28,267 bases of DNA from the NCBI GenBank assembly GCA_964501265.1, contig CAZCSK010000030.1, positions 1 to 28,267 of the forward strand, given 5' to 3'. The position numbers and the translations under genes are program-made. Under the pieces are notes generated by a model that made no database searches, was not told the origin of the DNA, and saw only the letters and a program-made list of their open reading frames with translations. This stretch comes from CAZCSK01 sp964501265 (GTDB lineage: Bacteria > Actinomycetota > CADDZG01 > JAHWKV01). Shown in pieces: positions 15,803-22,408 of the stretch (positions are counted from its first letter, which is position 1; the number at the start of each line of letters is the position of its first letter).

Positions 15803-16081
15803 ATGGTCGAAGTCAAGATTCCCGTCGCGCTAAGACAGCAAGTGGGGGGAGCAAAATCTCTTGAGGCAAGTGCAGGAGCCTTGCGCGAAGTGCTGACGGA
15901 AATAGCCAATGTTCACCCCGCTCTGCGGGATCAGGTCTTTGCTGAGGACGGCAGTCTGCGCAAATTCGTGAACGTGTATGTAAACGACGAGGACGCAAGA
16001 TATTTGGAGGGTCTCGACTCAGTGGTCGCCGACGAAGACGTTGTGTCGATTCTTCCCGCCGTGGCCGGCGGCCGCCCGTAG
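15803..16081 (+). CDS. cysO: CysO-like ubiquitin-fold sulfur carrier protein
   Basis: This is a 92-residue beta-grasp protein of the MoaD/ThiS type. It starts MVEVKIPVALRQQVGG, has the central ALREVLTEIANVHPALR helix and the carrier-typical FVNVYVNDEDARYLEG, then DVVSILPAVAGGRP. I chose ATG 15803, four bases after mec, rather than an upstream in-frame ATG (15755) lying inside mec. The carrier receives sulfur as a C-terminal thiocarboxylate, which CysM then uses. The Gly-Gly is not terminal: Arg-Pro follows it. A thiocarboxylate needs a free Gly-Gly, so removal of two residues would be needed first, as known for the QbsE carrier processed by a JAMM protease. Confidence 0.92.
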   Translation: MVEVKIPVALRQQVGGAKSLEASAGALREVLTEIANVHPALRDQVFAEDGSLRKFVNVYVNDEDARYLEGLDSVVADEDVVSILPAVAGGRP

Positions 16082-16087
16082 GACAAC

Positions 16088-17020
16088 GTGCCTTACGACG
16101 ACATAACTAAAACGATCGGCAACACTCCACTTGTGGGCATCCACGCGCTCTCGCCGAAGCCGGGGGTAAGGATATGGGCAAAACTGGAGGGCCAAAACCC
16201 AACGGGATCCGTGAAGGACCGCATCGCCTTGGCTATGATCGAAGCCGCGGAGCGGTCGGGGCTTTTGACGTCAAGAAGAATTCTTCTTGAGCCGACATCG
16301 GGCAACACGGGAATTTCGCTGGCCTTCCTGGCGCAGCGGCGCGGATACCAACTTGTCTGTGTGATGCCGGAAACGGCGCCCCGCGAGCGCGCACAGATGA
16401 TTGGTCTTTTTGGGGGCCAGATCGTCTATTCACCGGGAGAGGAAGGTTCCAACGGCGCCATCCGGCTCGCCAAACAGATGGCGGAGTCGGATCCCAAATA
16501 TTTGATGTTGTACCAGTATGGCAACGAGGCGAACCCGAACGCTCATTACGCAACCACTGGACCCGAGATTCTGGGCGCTCTTCCGGAGATCACCCACTTC
16601 GTCGCCGGGCTGGGAACCGGCGGCACGCTGACGGGCGTGGGACGATTCTTCGCCGAACACAAGCCGGAGGTCCGAATCGTGGCCGCCGAACCGGAGCAGG
16701 GCGAACTCGTCTACGGCCTGCGGTCACTGGACGACGGTTTTATTCCGGAGGTATTCGACGAATCCCTATTACATTCTCGGATCAAAGTGAGCGCTCGCAA
16801 TTCCGTTGTGTGGACTCAGGCTCTTGCGGCGGGCGAAGGTATCTTTGCGGGTCTCTCGTCGGGGGCAACAGTGTTCGTTGCAAGAAGGATCGCCCAGCGC
16901 CTGGATGTGGGTGACATCGTTTGCCTTTTTGCCGACGGCGGTTGGAAATATCTCTCGACCGAGATCTGGTCAAATGATGCAGATGAAGTAGCCCGCAAGG
17001 TTGAATACATCCCATGGTGA
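16088..17020 (+). CDS. cysM: Cysteine synthase CysM (CysO-thiocarboxylate dependent type)
   Basis: This 310-residue PLP enzyme of the cysteine synthase fold has the cofactor lysine K43 in NPTGSVKDR, substrate loop TSGNTG, and phosphate-binding GLGTGGTLTGVG. Position after mec and cysO identifies it as the actinobacterial CysM, known to use O-phosphoserine and CysO-thiocarboxylate rather than free sulfide. The C-terminus ends VEYIPW, close to a family-typical closing tail. The start is GTG 16088 with AGGA upstream. Its stop (17018-17020) overlaps the proposed murI start, and the repeat array begins 11 bp after it. Confidence 0.93.
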   Translation: MPYDDITKTIGNTPLVGIHALSPKPGVRIWAKLEGQNPTGSVKDRIALAMIEAAERSGLLTSRRILLEPTSGNTGISLAFLAQRRGYQLVCVMPETAPRERAQMIGLFGGQIVYSPGEEGSNGAIRLAKQMAESDPKYLMLYQYGNEANPNAHYATTGPEILGALPEITHFVAGLGTGGTLTGVGRFFAEHKPEVRIVAAEPEQGELVYGLRSLDDGFIPEVFDESLLHSRIKVSARNSVVWTQALAAGEGIFAGLSSGATVFVARRIAQRLDVGDIVCLFADGGWKYLSTEIWSNDADEVARKVEYIPW

Positions 17021-18126
17021 GTGTTTCCGACGGGGGGCTCGGGGGGGTAGCAGCCGCCCGGAGGGATGACCAGGGCGCGCCAGAAGCTGCGAACCCCCCG
17101 AAGTCAAACGGGGGGCTCGGGGGGGTAGCAGCCGCCCGGAGGGATGACCAGGGCGCGCCAGANNNNNNNNNNNNNNNNNNNNNNNNNNNNNNNNNNNNNN
17201 NNNNNNNNNNNNNNNNNNNNNNNNNNNNNNNNNNNNNNNNNNNNNNNNNNNNNNNNNNNNNNGCCCGGAGGGATGACCAGGGCGCGCCAGAAGCTGCGAA
17301 CCCCCCGAAGTCAAACGAGCGACCGGTGGGGATTTTCGACTCAGGCGTCGGCGGTCTAACCGTCGTCGATTCGATCATGAAACTGCTCCCACAGGAGAAC
17401 CTCATCTATTTCGGTGATACTGCGAGATTTCCATACGGCCCGCGTCCGATCGAGGAGGTTCGCAGATTTGCGTTTGAGATTATCGATTTCATGGCATCGC
17501 AAGATGTCAAGGTAATCGTGATCGCCTGCAATTCGATGACGGCCGCCGCCTACCGAGAGGCGACGCAGATTCTCGACGTACCCGTCATTGGCGTGATTGA
17601 ACCTGCGGTGCGGGCCGCGATCAGGGCGACCCACAATCGCAAGATCGGCGTTCTCGGGACGCAGGCCACAATCGCAAGCGGCGAATACGAGCGTGCACTG
17701 GCGGCGACCCGTCACAACGTTCAGATCTTTACCCAGGTCTGCGCCGCATTCGTTGACCGAGTCGAGGCCGGCGACACCTTCTCGGATGAACTATTCAAGT
17801 TGGCCGAGGAGTATCTGGGGCCGCTTCTGGCGTCCGATGTCGATACGTTAATTCTGGGTTGCACTCACTATCCACTTCTCACGGGTGTCCTACATTCGGT
17901 GACCAAAGGCTTGGTGGAGTTAATCTCGTCCGCCGAAGAAGTGGCGAAGGACTTATACACGGAGTTGGTGAAGCGCTCGATGCTTAGGCGCGCGCACGAG
18001 GTAGGCACGCGCCGTTTCATAGTTTCCGGCGACCCCGTGCAATTTCACGCGGTTGGATCGAGATTCTTGGCTGGCCTCGACAACGTCGAACGCATTGTCC
18101 TTCCAACCCATAAGGTGGACGCTTAA
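17014..18126 (+). CDS. murI: Glutamate racemase MurI, preceded in frame by a repeat array with an assembly gap
   Basis: MurI converts L- to D-glutamate for peptidoglycan. The enzyme part begins RPVGIFDSGVGGLTVVDSI and carries both catalytic cysteines, in ACNSMT and GCTHYP (C68 and C179 counted from GTG 17326). From that GTG the protein has 266 residues, the normal family length. An upstream ATG at 17014, overlapping the cysM stop, reads MVSVSD and then straight through repeated GGLGGVAA...PEAANPPKSN units in the same frame. So either MurI carries a repetitive N-terminal extension, or translation starts at GTG 17326 and the array is an untranslated spacer. Neither start has a strong Shine-Dalgarno. 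The 100-N gap hides the true copy number. The TAA stop overlaps the next ATG (TAATG). Confidence 0.9.
   Translation: MVSVSDGGLGGVAAARRDDQGAPEAANPPKSNGGLGGVAAARRDDQGAPXXXXXXXXXXXXXXXXXXXXXXXXXXXXXXXXXXARRDDQGAPEAANPPKSNERPVGIFDSGVGGLTVVDSIMKLLPQENLIYFGDTARFPYGPRPIEEVRRFAFEIIDFMASQDVKVIVIACNSMTAAAYREATQILDVPVIGVIEPAVRAAIRATHNRKIGVLGTQATIASGEYERALAATRHNVQIFTQVCAAFVDRVEAGDTFSDELFKLAEEYLGPLLASDVDTLILGCTHYPLLTGVLHSVTKGLVELISSAEEVAKDLYTELVKRSMLRRAHEVGTRRFIVSGDPVQFHAVGSRFLAGLDNVERIVLPTHKVDA
17032..17109 (+). repeat. 75-bp palindromic element (core version A), tandem copy 1, plus AAC spacer
   Basis: The first complete tandem unit is 78 bp: a 75-bp element (17032-17106) plus AAC. Imperfect arms pair: TCGGGGGG (17039-17046) with CCCCCCGA (17094-17101), and GCAGC (17050-17054) with GCTGC (17086-17090). 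The plus frame in line with murI reads GGLGGVAAARRDDQG then APEAANPPKSN, 26 residues with no stop. The 22-bp centre (17054-17075) differs from that of the two other loci, while both ends are the same. Confidence 0.95.
17110..17162 (+). repeat. Tandem copy 2 of the 75-bp element, cut by the assembly gap
   Basis: The first 53 bp repeat copy 1 without a mismatch and run into the Ns. Perfect identity of neighbouring copies suggests recent tandem duplication and explains why the assembler broke here. Confidence 0.95.
17163..17262. other. Assembly gap of 100 Ns inside the tandem repeat
   Basis: Exactly 100 Ns is a conventional placeholder length. Flanking repeat phase predicts a true missing length of 49 + 78n bases, not 100. 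By chance 100 and 49 + 78n leave the same reading frame, so the murI frame shown across the gap is what a regular array would also give. The array therefore has at least three copies. Confidence 0.95.
17263..17316 (+). repeat. Last tandem copy of the 75-bp element (3' part)
   Basis: The sequence resumes at base 25 of the unit and is identical to copy 1 to its end at AAC (17314-17316), then passes into the murI reading frame (GAG CGA CCG GTG). It carries the same version A core as copies 1 and 2. Confidence 0.95.
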
Positions 18127-18881
18127 TGCCTTTCGAGGTTGTGGTGCTTGGGGGGAGTGGCACATATCCGACCCCGTCGAGCGCCGCCACGGGATTTCTC
18201 TTGCGGTTCGAGGGTTCGAACGTTTGGGTCGATGCTGGAACCGGCACATTTGCGAATCTGCAGAGACATATGGATTTCTTTGACCTTGATGCGGTCGTTC
18301 TGTCCCACCTACATCTCGATCATTTCCTCGATGTCTATCCCCTCTACTATGCGATCAGACACTCACCACGATCGAAGGGGCCGATTGGTCTCAAGGTCTT
18401 CGCCCCCTTCGGGACCGATAAGCATCTTGCGAAGTTGCCCGGTTCGATCAATCGGGAAAGTTTCGATGGATACTTTGAATTTCATCCCATTGTGGATGGT
18501 GACAAGCTGACGATCGGGCCATTTGAGTTCGAGTTCGTGCGCAGCCGCCACCCGATCGAAACTCTTGCGATGCGGGTCGAGTCCGGGGGCCGAGCTTTGT
18601 TCTACACCGCCGATACCGCAACGAGCGACGCCGTCACGCGGCTCGCTTCCGGCGCTGACCTTCTGATTGCAGAGGCCAGTTTTCAAGAGCCGCCGAAAGC
18701 GCAAGGCATTCACATGACCGCCGAAGAGGCTGGAGAGATGGCCACCACAGCCAAGGTGGGGCGGCTCGTACTTACACACTTGATTCCCGGACTCGATCCT
18801 GCCGTCAGCCTTAAACAGGCTGCATCACGGTTTGATGGCGAGGTGTCTTTAGCCACAGATAACGCAGTTTTTGTGGTGTAG
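18126..18881 (+). CDS. Metallo-beta-lactamase-fold hydrolase (Rv1339-like, putative cAMP phosphodiesterase)
   Basis: This 251-residue MBL-fold protein has its metal motif SHLHLDH giving H61, H63, D65 and H66. Further ligands are probable in FVRSRHP, FYTADT and LVLTHL. The N-terminus (VVVLGGSGTYPTP...TGFLLRFEG) is typical of the RNase Z/phosphodiesterase branch. Its place between murI and rph is that of Rv1339 in Mycobacterium tuberculosis, which has been reported as an atypical cyclic-AMP phosphodiesterase. The activity here is therefore a positional and fold-based inference; a nuclease role cannot be excluded. The start overlaps the murI stop (TAATG). Confidence 0.85.
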   Translation: MPFEVVVLGGSGTYPTPSSAATGFLLRFEGSNVWVDAGTGTFANLQRHMDFFDLDAVVLSHLHLDHFLDVYPLYYAIRHSPRSKGPIGLKVFAPFGTDKHLAKLPGSINRESFDGYFEFHPIVDGDKLTIGPFEFEFVRSRHPIETLAMRVESGGRALFYTADTATSDAVTRLASGADLLIAEASFQEPPKAQGIHMTAEEAGEMATTAKVGRLVLTHLIPGLDPAVSLKQAASRFDGEVSLATDNAVFVV

Positions 18882-18894
18882 GGTCGCAATCAAG

Positions 18895-19635
18895 ATGAAA
18901 CGCCAGGACGGGCGAGAGCCCGATGAGTTACGACCGATCAAAGTTCAGCGCGGTTTCGTAGAGTTCGCGGAGGGCTCCCTTCTTTACGAATGCGGCAAGA
19001 CGAAGGTTCTTGTCAACGCGTCGGTCGACGAGCGCGTGCCCGATTTCTTGCGAGGCAAAGGCCGCGGCTGGGTGACCGCGGAGTATTCCATGCTGCCTCG
19101 GGCGACCGAGGTGCGCACCCAGCGCGAGGTCAACCGTGGGAGACCGGGCGGGCGAACCCAGGAGATTCAGCGACTGATCGGCCGGAGCCTGCGATCCGTG
19201 TGCGATCTGACGCGGCTGGGAGAGAGGACGATCTACTTAGACTGCGACGTGCTGCAGGCCGACGGCGGGACCCGTACGGCTTCAATCTCGGCCGCCTTCA
19301 TCGCTTTATCGGACGCCGTAGCAAAGCTCCTTGCAGATGGTGTTTTGCAACAAAGTCCGATCAACGACGAAGTGGCGGCGGTAAGTTCCGGAATCATCGA
19401 TGGGACGCCGTGTGTCGACTTGAACTACGTCGAGGATTCGGCGGCCGAGGTTGACATGAACGTAGTGATGACCGGAACCGGCAAGTTTGTTGAAGTTCAG
19501 GGAACGGCAGAGGGCAAACCTTTCGGACACGACGATCTTCAGACTCTCCTCGACTTAGGGCGCAAAGGGATCGAGGAGATCGTCGCCCTTCAGCGCCAAA
19601 TCTTGGCGAACCCCCCAAATCAGGTCGGAGACTAG
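18895..19635 (+). CDS. rph: Ribonuclease PH
   Basis: This 246-residue phosphorolytic exoribonuclease trims tRNA 3' ends. Typical stretches are RPIKVQRGFVEFAEGSLLYE near the start, GRGWVTAEYSMLPRAT, the phosphate-site region GRTQEIQRLIGRSLRSV, DCDVLQADGGTRTASIS, and EVQGTAEGKPF. ATG 18895 is preferred over an upstream in-frame TTG (18871) that lies inside the previous gene. Length and order (rph then rdgB) match the usual pairing. Confidence 0.96.
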   Translation: MKRQDGREPDELRPIKVQRGFVEFAEGSLLYECGKTKVLVNASVDERVPDFLRGKGRGWVTAEYSMLPRATEVRTQREVNRGRPGGRTQEIQRLIGRSLRSVCDLTRLGERTIYLDCDVLQADGGTRTASISAAFIALSDAVAKLLADGVLQQSPINDEVAAVSSGIIDGTPCVDLNYVEDSAAEVDMNVVMTGTGKFVEVQGTAEGKPFGHDDLQTLLDLGRKGIEEIVALQRQILANPPNQVGD

Positions 19636-19641
19636 GATCTT

Positions 19642-20238
19642 TTGACGATTGAGATCGTCATCTCTTCGACTAACCCAGGCAAGATCGCTGAGATCAAAGA
19701 GATCATGTCCGGTCTGGATGTTCGGTGGCTGACCAAAGACGATGTGGGCGGCTGGCCGCAGATCGAAGAGACTGGGGATTCTTACCTCAAAAACGCATCG
19801 ATAAAAGCGCGCGCCGTGTCGCTGCAAACGGGGAAGGCCGCGCTAGCGGACGATTCCGGAATTGAAGTGGATGCATTGAAAGGGGGCCCTGGGGTCCGCT
19901 CGGCACGATGGGCGGGACTGGGTGCGGATGACCAAGACAACAACGAGAAGTTGAAGCAGTTAATGGCGGGTGTCCACCGTGATCGAAGGGGGGCGCGCTA
20001 CAGATGTGTGGCGGTGGTTGTATTCCCTGGAGGAGAGGAGATCGCTGCGGAAGGAGGTTGTGAGGGTCGCGTCAGCGAGGAGCCGAAGGGAAGCGGAGGG
20101 TTCGGCTACGACCCATGGTTCATACCGGTGGGAGAAACCCGCTCCATGGCGGAATTGTCCGCAAACGAAAAGCACGCGATAAGCCATCGGGGCAAGGCTT
20201 TGCGGGGATTAATGGCTGAGATGGAGAAGAGACCGTGA
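19642..20238 (+). CDS. rdgB: XTP/dITP diphosphatase (RdgB/HAM1 family)
   Basis: The 198-residue protein removes non-canonical purine triphosphates from the nucleotide pool. Motifs: SSTNPGKIAEIKEI near the N-terminus, ALADDSGIEVDALKGGPGV in the middle with the metal-binding acids, and GFGYDPWFIP near the C-terminus, followed by KHAISHRGKALR. The start is TTG 19642 with TAGGA about 4 nt upstream; no better start lies near. It is six bases downstream of rph and ends the long operon that begins at selD. A stem-loop starts right after its stop. Confidence 0.95.
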   Translation: MTIEIVISSTNPGKIAEIKEIMSGLDVRWLTKDDVGGWPQIEETGDSYLKNASIKARAVSLQTGKAALADDSGIEVDALKGGPGVRSARWAGLGADDQDNNEKLKQLMAGVHRDRRGARYRCVAVVVFPGGEEIAAEGGCEGRVSEEPKGSGGFGYDPWFIPVGETRSMAELSANEKHAISHRGKALRGLMAEMEKRP

Positions 20239-20254
20239 GCAAAGTCCCCTTTGC
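20239..20254 (+). terminator. Perfect stem-loop at the end of the selD-rdgB operon
   Basis: GCAAAG (20239-20244) and CTTTGC (20249-20254) form a perfect 6-bp stem with loop TCCC, starting at the base after the rdgB stop. No T-tract follows, so it may be a weak or factor-dependent terminator or an mRNA 3'-end stabiliser. Confidence 0.4.
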
Positions 20255-20279
20255 AGGCTAGGGCGTATGGTCGTATATG
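20251..20279 (+). promoter_or_regulatory. Putative promoter of the MASE1/receiver/GGDEF cassette
   Basis: TTGCAG (20251-20256) and TATATG (20274-20279) are spaced by 17 bp, a reasonable housekeeping-sigma pattern. They lie about 100 bp before the sensor gene in a 140-bp gap after a finished operon, where a promoter is needed. The prediction is by eye only. Confidence 0.35.
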
Positions 20280-20378
20280 ACTATTCAGGCATTAGCTGGA
20301 TGCGCCGAAATTCATGGAAGACAGGCAGGCGCACGCGCGCACTGGAGGACGCCAAGGGAAGGGCGAGAATGAGGGGTA

Positions 20379-22010
20379 ATGACCGTCAACGCAAGACCTA
20401 AGAGTCCGGCCGAAGGCCGTAGGCTGATACTGGGAACGGTGGCCCCGATGATTGGCGTGGCACTCGCCTACTATGTCGGGGCGAGACTGGGTCTCCGGCT
20501 GGCCATTGTCGGCGAGAGCGTGACTCCGATTTGGCCACCTACCGGTGTCGCCCTTGCGGCTCTCCTCATCTATGGATACCGCATTTGGCCCGCGATTGCA
20601 GTCGCTGCGTTTGCAGTTAACGCTCCCATCACCCCATCGATTCAGGCCGCCGCGGTCATCGCAGTCGGTAATACGCTGGCCCCCGTGGCGGCCTCTTTCC
20701 TGCTTCGCCGAATCGATTTTCATACAAAGATGGACCGACTCCAGGATGCCCTCGGGCTGGTGCTCGGGGCGGCGTTTGCCGCAATGACGATCAGTGCGAC
20801 GGTGGGGTCGGTGACCCTTGTTGAGTCGGGAGTAATCCCTTCCAGCGCACTTGCCTCGACTTGGGCGGTCTGGTGGACCGGAGACGCAATGGGGGTCCTG
20901 GTGTTTGCACCTTTCTTCCTGGTGCTGCGCACCATCCGAATCGGCCCGCCGGCGTCTTGGCCTCGGCGGGCCGAGGCGCTCCTGGAGTTTGCCTTGATGA
21001 TCCTTGTCGCCAAATTTGTTTTCGCGAGCGAACTGCGAGTGGTTTATCTGGTCTTTCCGTTGGTCGTCCTGATTGCCTGGCGTTTTCAACAGCGGGGAGC
21101 GGCTCCTGCTGTGCTGATCGTTTCAGTTCTCGCGGTGCTCGCCGCATCGAACCGATCCGGTCCCTTCGCCTCAGGGACCGACTTGGCGAATATGTTTACT
21201 CTGCAAACCTTCAACGGAGCGATCGCGCTCACCTCATTCCTTCACGCAGCGATCACATCCGAGAGGACAGCCACGCTCAAAGCGCTGGCGAGCGCGGGGG
21301 CCGGATTGGAAGATCGAGTCCATCTGCGGACTGCCGAATTGCAGTCGGTCTTGGAAGCACACGAGCTCATTGAGAAGAGACTTGCGGAAGCGCAGGAGGT
21401 GGCTCATGTCGGCAGCTGGGAGTGGGACATTCCGACTAACGTTGTGACCTGGACCGACGAACTCTTCAGGCTCTACGGACTCGAGCCTCAATCGATTCCG
21501 GTTGACTATGAGGTCTTTATCAGCAGGGTGCATCCCGACGATAGAGAAATGGTCGACAGAATCGTGCGAAATGCTGTCACCGATTTGCATCCATTCCATT
21601 TCGATCATCGAGTCGTGCTGCCCTTGGGCGCGACGACCTGGCTGCATGGCCGTGGCAAGGTGATGGTTGACGAAACCGGACACGCGATAAAGATGACTGG
21701 TACTGGTCAGGACATCTCCGAGAGAAAGAGGGGCGAGGAGTACGCTCTTGCGCTCCACGAGGTCGAGATGAGGCGGCGACAGGGATTCGAACTCAACGAC
21801 GAAGTGGTCCAGGGCCTTGTCGTGGCCAAATACGCTCTGGACTTGGGGCAAGACGACAAGGCCCTCGGAGTCGTGGAGGGAACACTTAGGTCGGCCCGCA
21901 AGCTTGTAAACGAACTGATCGGCAGCGGACCAGAGTTGCAGCCGGGGGACTTGATTAGGGAGAAGGAGGCCGACATTGGGTCGGCGGCGGCCGGGGGGAG
22001 AGATCAGTGA
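20379..22010 (+). CDS. MASE1-PAS sensor protein with a degenerate dimerisation domain and no kinase domain
   Basis: The protein has 543 residues. The first ~300 form a MASE1-type membrane sensor: many hydrophobic helices and the typical SVTPIWPPTGVALAALLIYG. A PAS domain follows (about 345-455: GSWEWDIPTNVVTWTDELFR, RVHPDDREMV, GTGQDISERKRGEE). The C-terminus has a helical stretch resembling the dimerisation helix of HisKA_3 kinases, but the expected His is Asn473 (FELNDEVVQGLVVAKYALDL), and no ATPase domain follows before the stop. It therefore cannot autophosphorylate in the usual way. The gene overlaps the next receiver gene by four bases (GTGA), so it likely signals with the two downstream regulators by interaction or through a separate kinase. 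The ATG has GAGGGG very close upstream. Confidence 0.85.
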   Translation: MTVNARPKSPAEGRRLILGTVAPMIGVALAYYVGARLGLRLAIVGESVTPIWPPTGVALAALLIYGYRIWPAIAVAAFAVNAPITPSIQAAAVIAVGNTLAPVAASFLLRRIDFHTKMDRLQDALGLVLGAAFAAMTISATVGSVTLVESGVIPSSALASTWAVWWTGDAMGVLVFAPFFLVLRTIRIGPPASWPRRAEALLEFALMILVAKFVFASELRVVYLVFPLVVLIAWRFQQRGAAPAVLIVSVLAVLAASNRSGPFASGTDLANMFTLQTFNGAIALTSFLHAAITSERTATLKALASAGAGLEDRVHLRTAELQSVLEAHELIEKRLAEAQEVAHVGSWEWDIPTNVVTWTDELFRLYGLEPQSIPVDYEVFISRVHPDDREMVDRIVRNAVTDLHPFHFDHRVVLPLGATTWLHGRGKVMVDETGHAIKMTGTGQDISERKRGEEYALALHEVEMRRRQGFELNDEVVQGLVVAKYALDLGQDDKALGVVEGTLRSARKLVNELIGSGPELQPGDLIREKEADIGSAAAGGRDQ

Positions 22011-22408
22011 CCGAAAAAATAGAGCACCCGATTCGAGTGCTGATTGCTGACGATATGACCGACTTTAGACTCCTGCTCCGGATTAACCTGGAGATCGACG
22101 GACGATTCGACATCGTGGGTGAGGCAAAAAATGGGGCCGAAGCTGTGACTATGGCGGGCGCGGAACACCCCGATGTAGTGATCTTGGATCTGGCGATGCC
22201 CGTCATGGACGGGCTGCAGGCCGCAGAGTTGATCCATCGCTCTTCTTCGGGGACGAAGATTGTCGTCCTCACGGGATTCGGAGGGAGTTCGGTGGCGGAG
22301 AAAGCTTTTGCAGCCGGCGCCGACAAGTTTCTCGAGAAAGGGATTTCGCTGGACCAACTCGTTGCGGAAGTTGTAGCGGTCGTCGCCGATGAAGGAACGA
22401 CCTCTTAG
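22007..22408 (+). CDS. Single-domain response regulator (receiver only)
   Basis: This 133-residue CheY-like receiver has the acidic pocket IADD near residues 13-16, phospho-acceptor Asp61 in VILDLAMPVMDG, Thr in VVLTGFGG and the conserved Lys in FLEKG. No output domain is present. The GTG start overlaps the stop of the MASE1 gene and its stop directly abuts the ATG of the GGDEF regulator, so the three are translationally linked. It may act as a phosphate shuttle or bind its sensor partner. Confidence 0.92.
   Translation: MTEKIEHPIRVLIADDMTDFRLLLRINLEIDGRFDIVGEAKNGAEAVTMAGAEHPDVVILDLAMPVMDGLQAAELIHRSSSGTKIVVLTGFGGSSVAEKAFAAGADKFLEKGISLDQLVAEVVAVVADEGTTS

Noticed and set aside
17032..17316. 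Could the 78-bp units be a CRISPR array or a transposon end?
   Set aside because: Units are contiguous with only a constant AAC between them, no variable spacers, and no transposase gene or clear target duplication is seen.
16782..17405. Minus-strand ORFs across the repeat array (DFGGFAASGAP... and TSGGSQLLAR...)
   Set aside because: They arise from the repeat being open on both strands and from the Ns; no start, no family similarity outside the repeat.
20292..21089. Long minus-strand ORF (265 codons) opposite the MASE1 gene
   Set aside because: Its composition (many Arg, Gly, His, Gln) and lack of hydrophobic pattern mark it as a shadow of the plus-strand gene.
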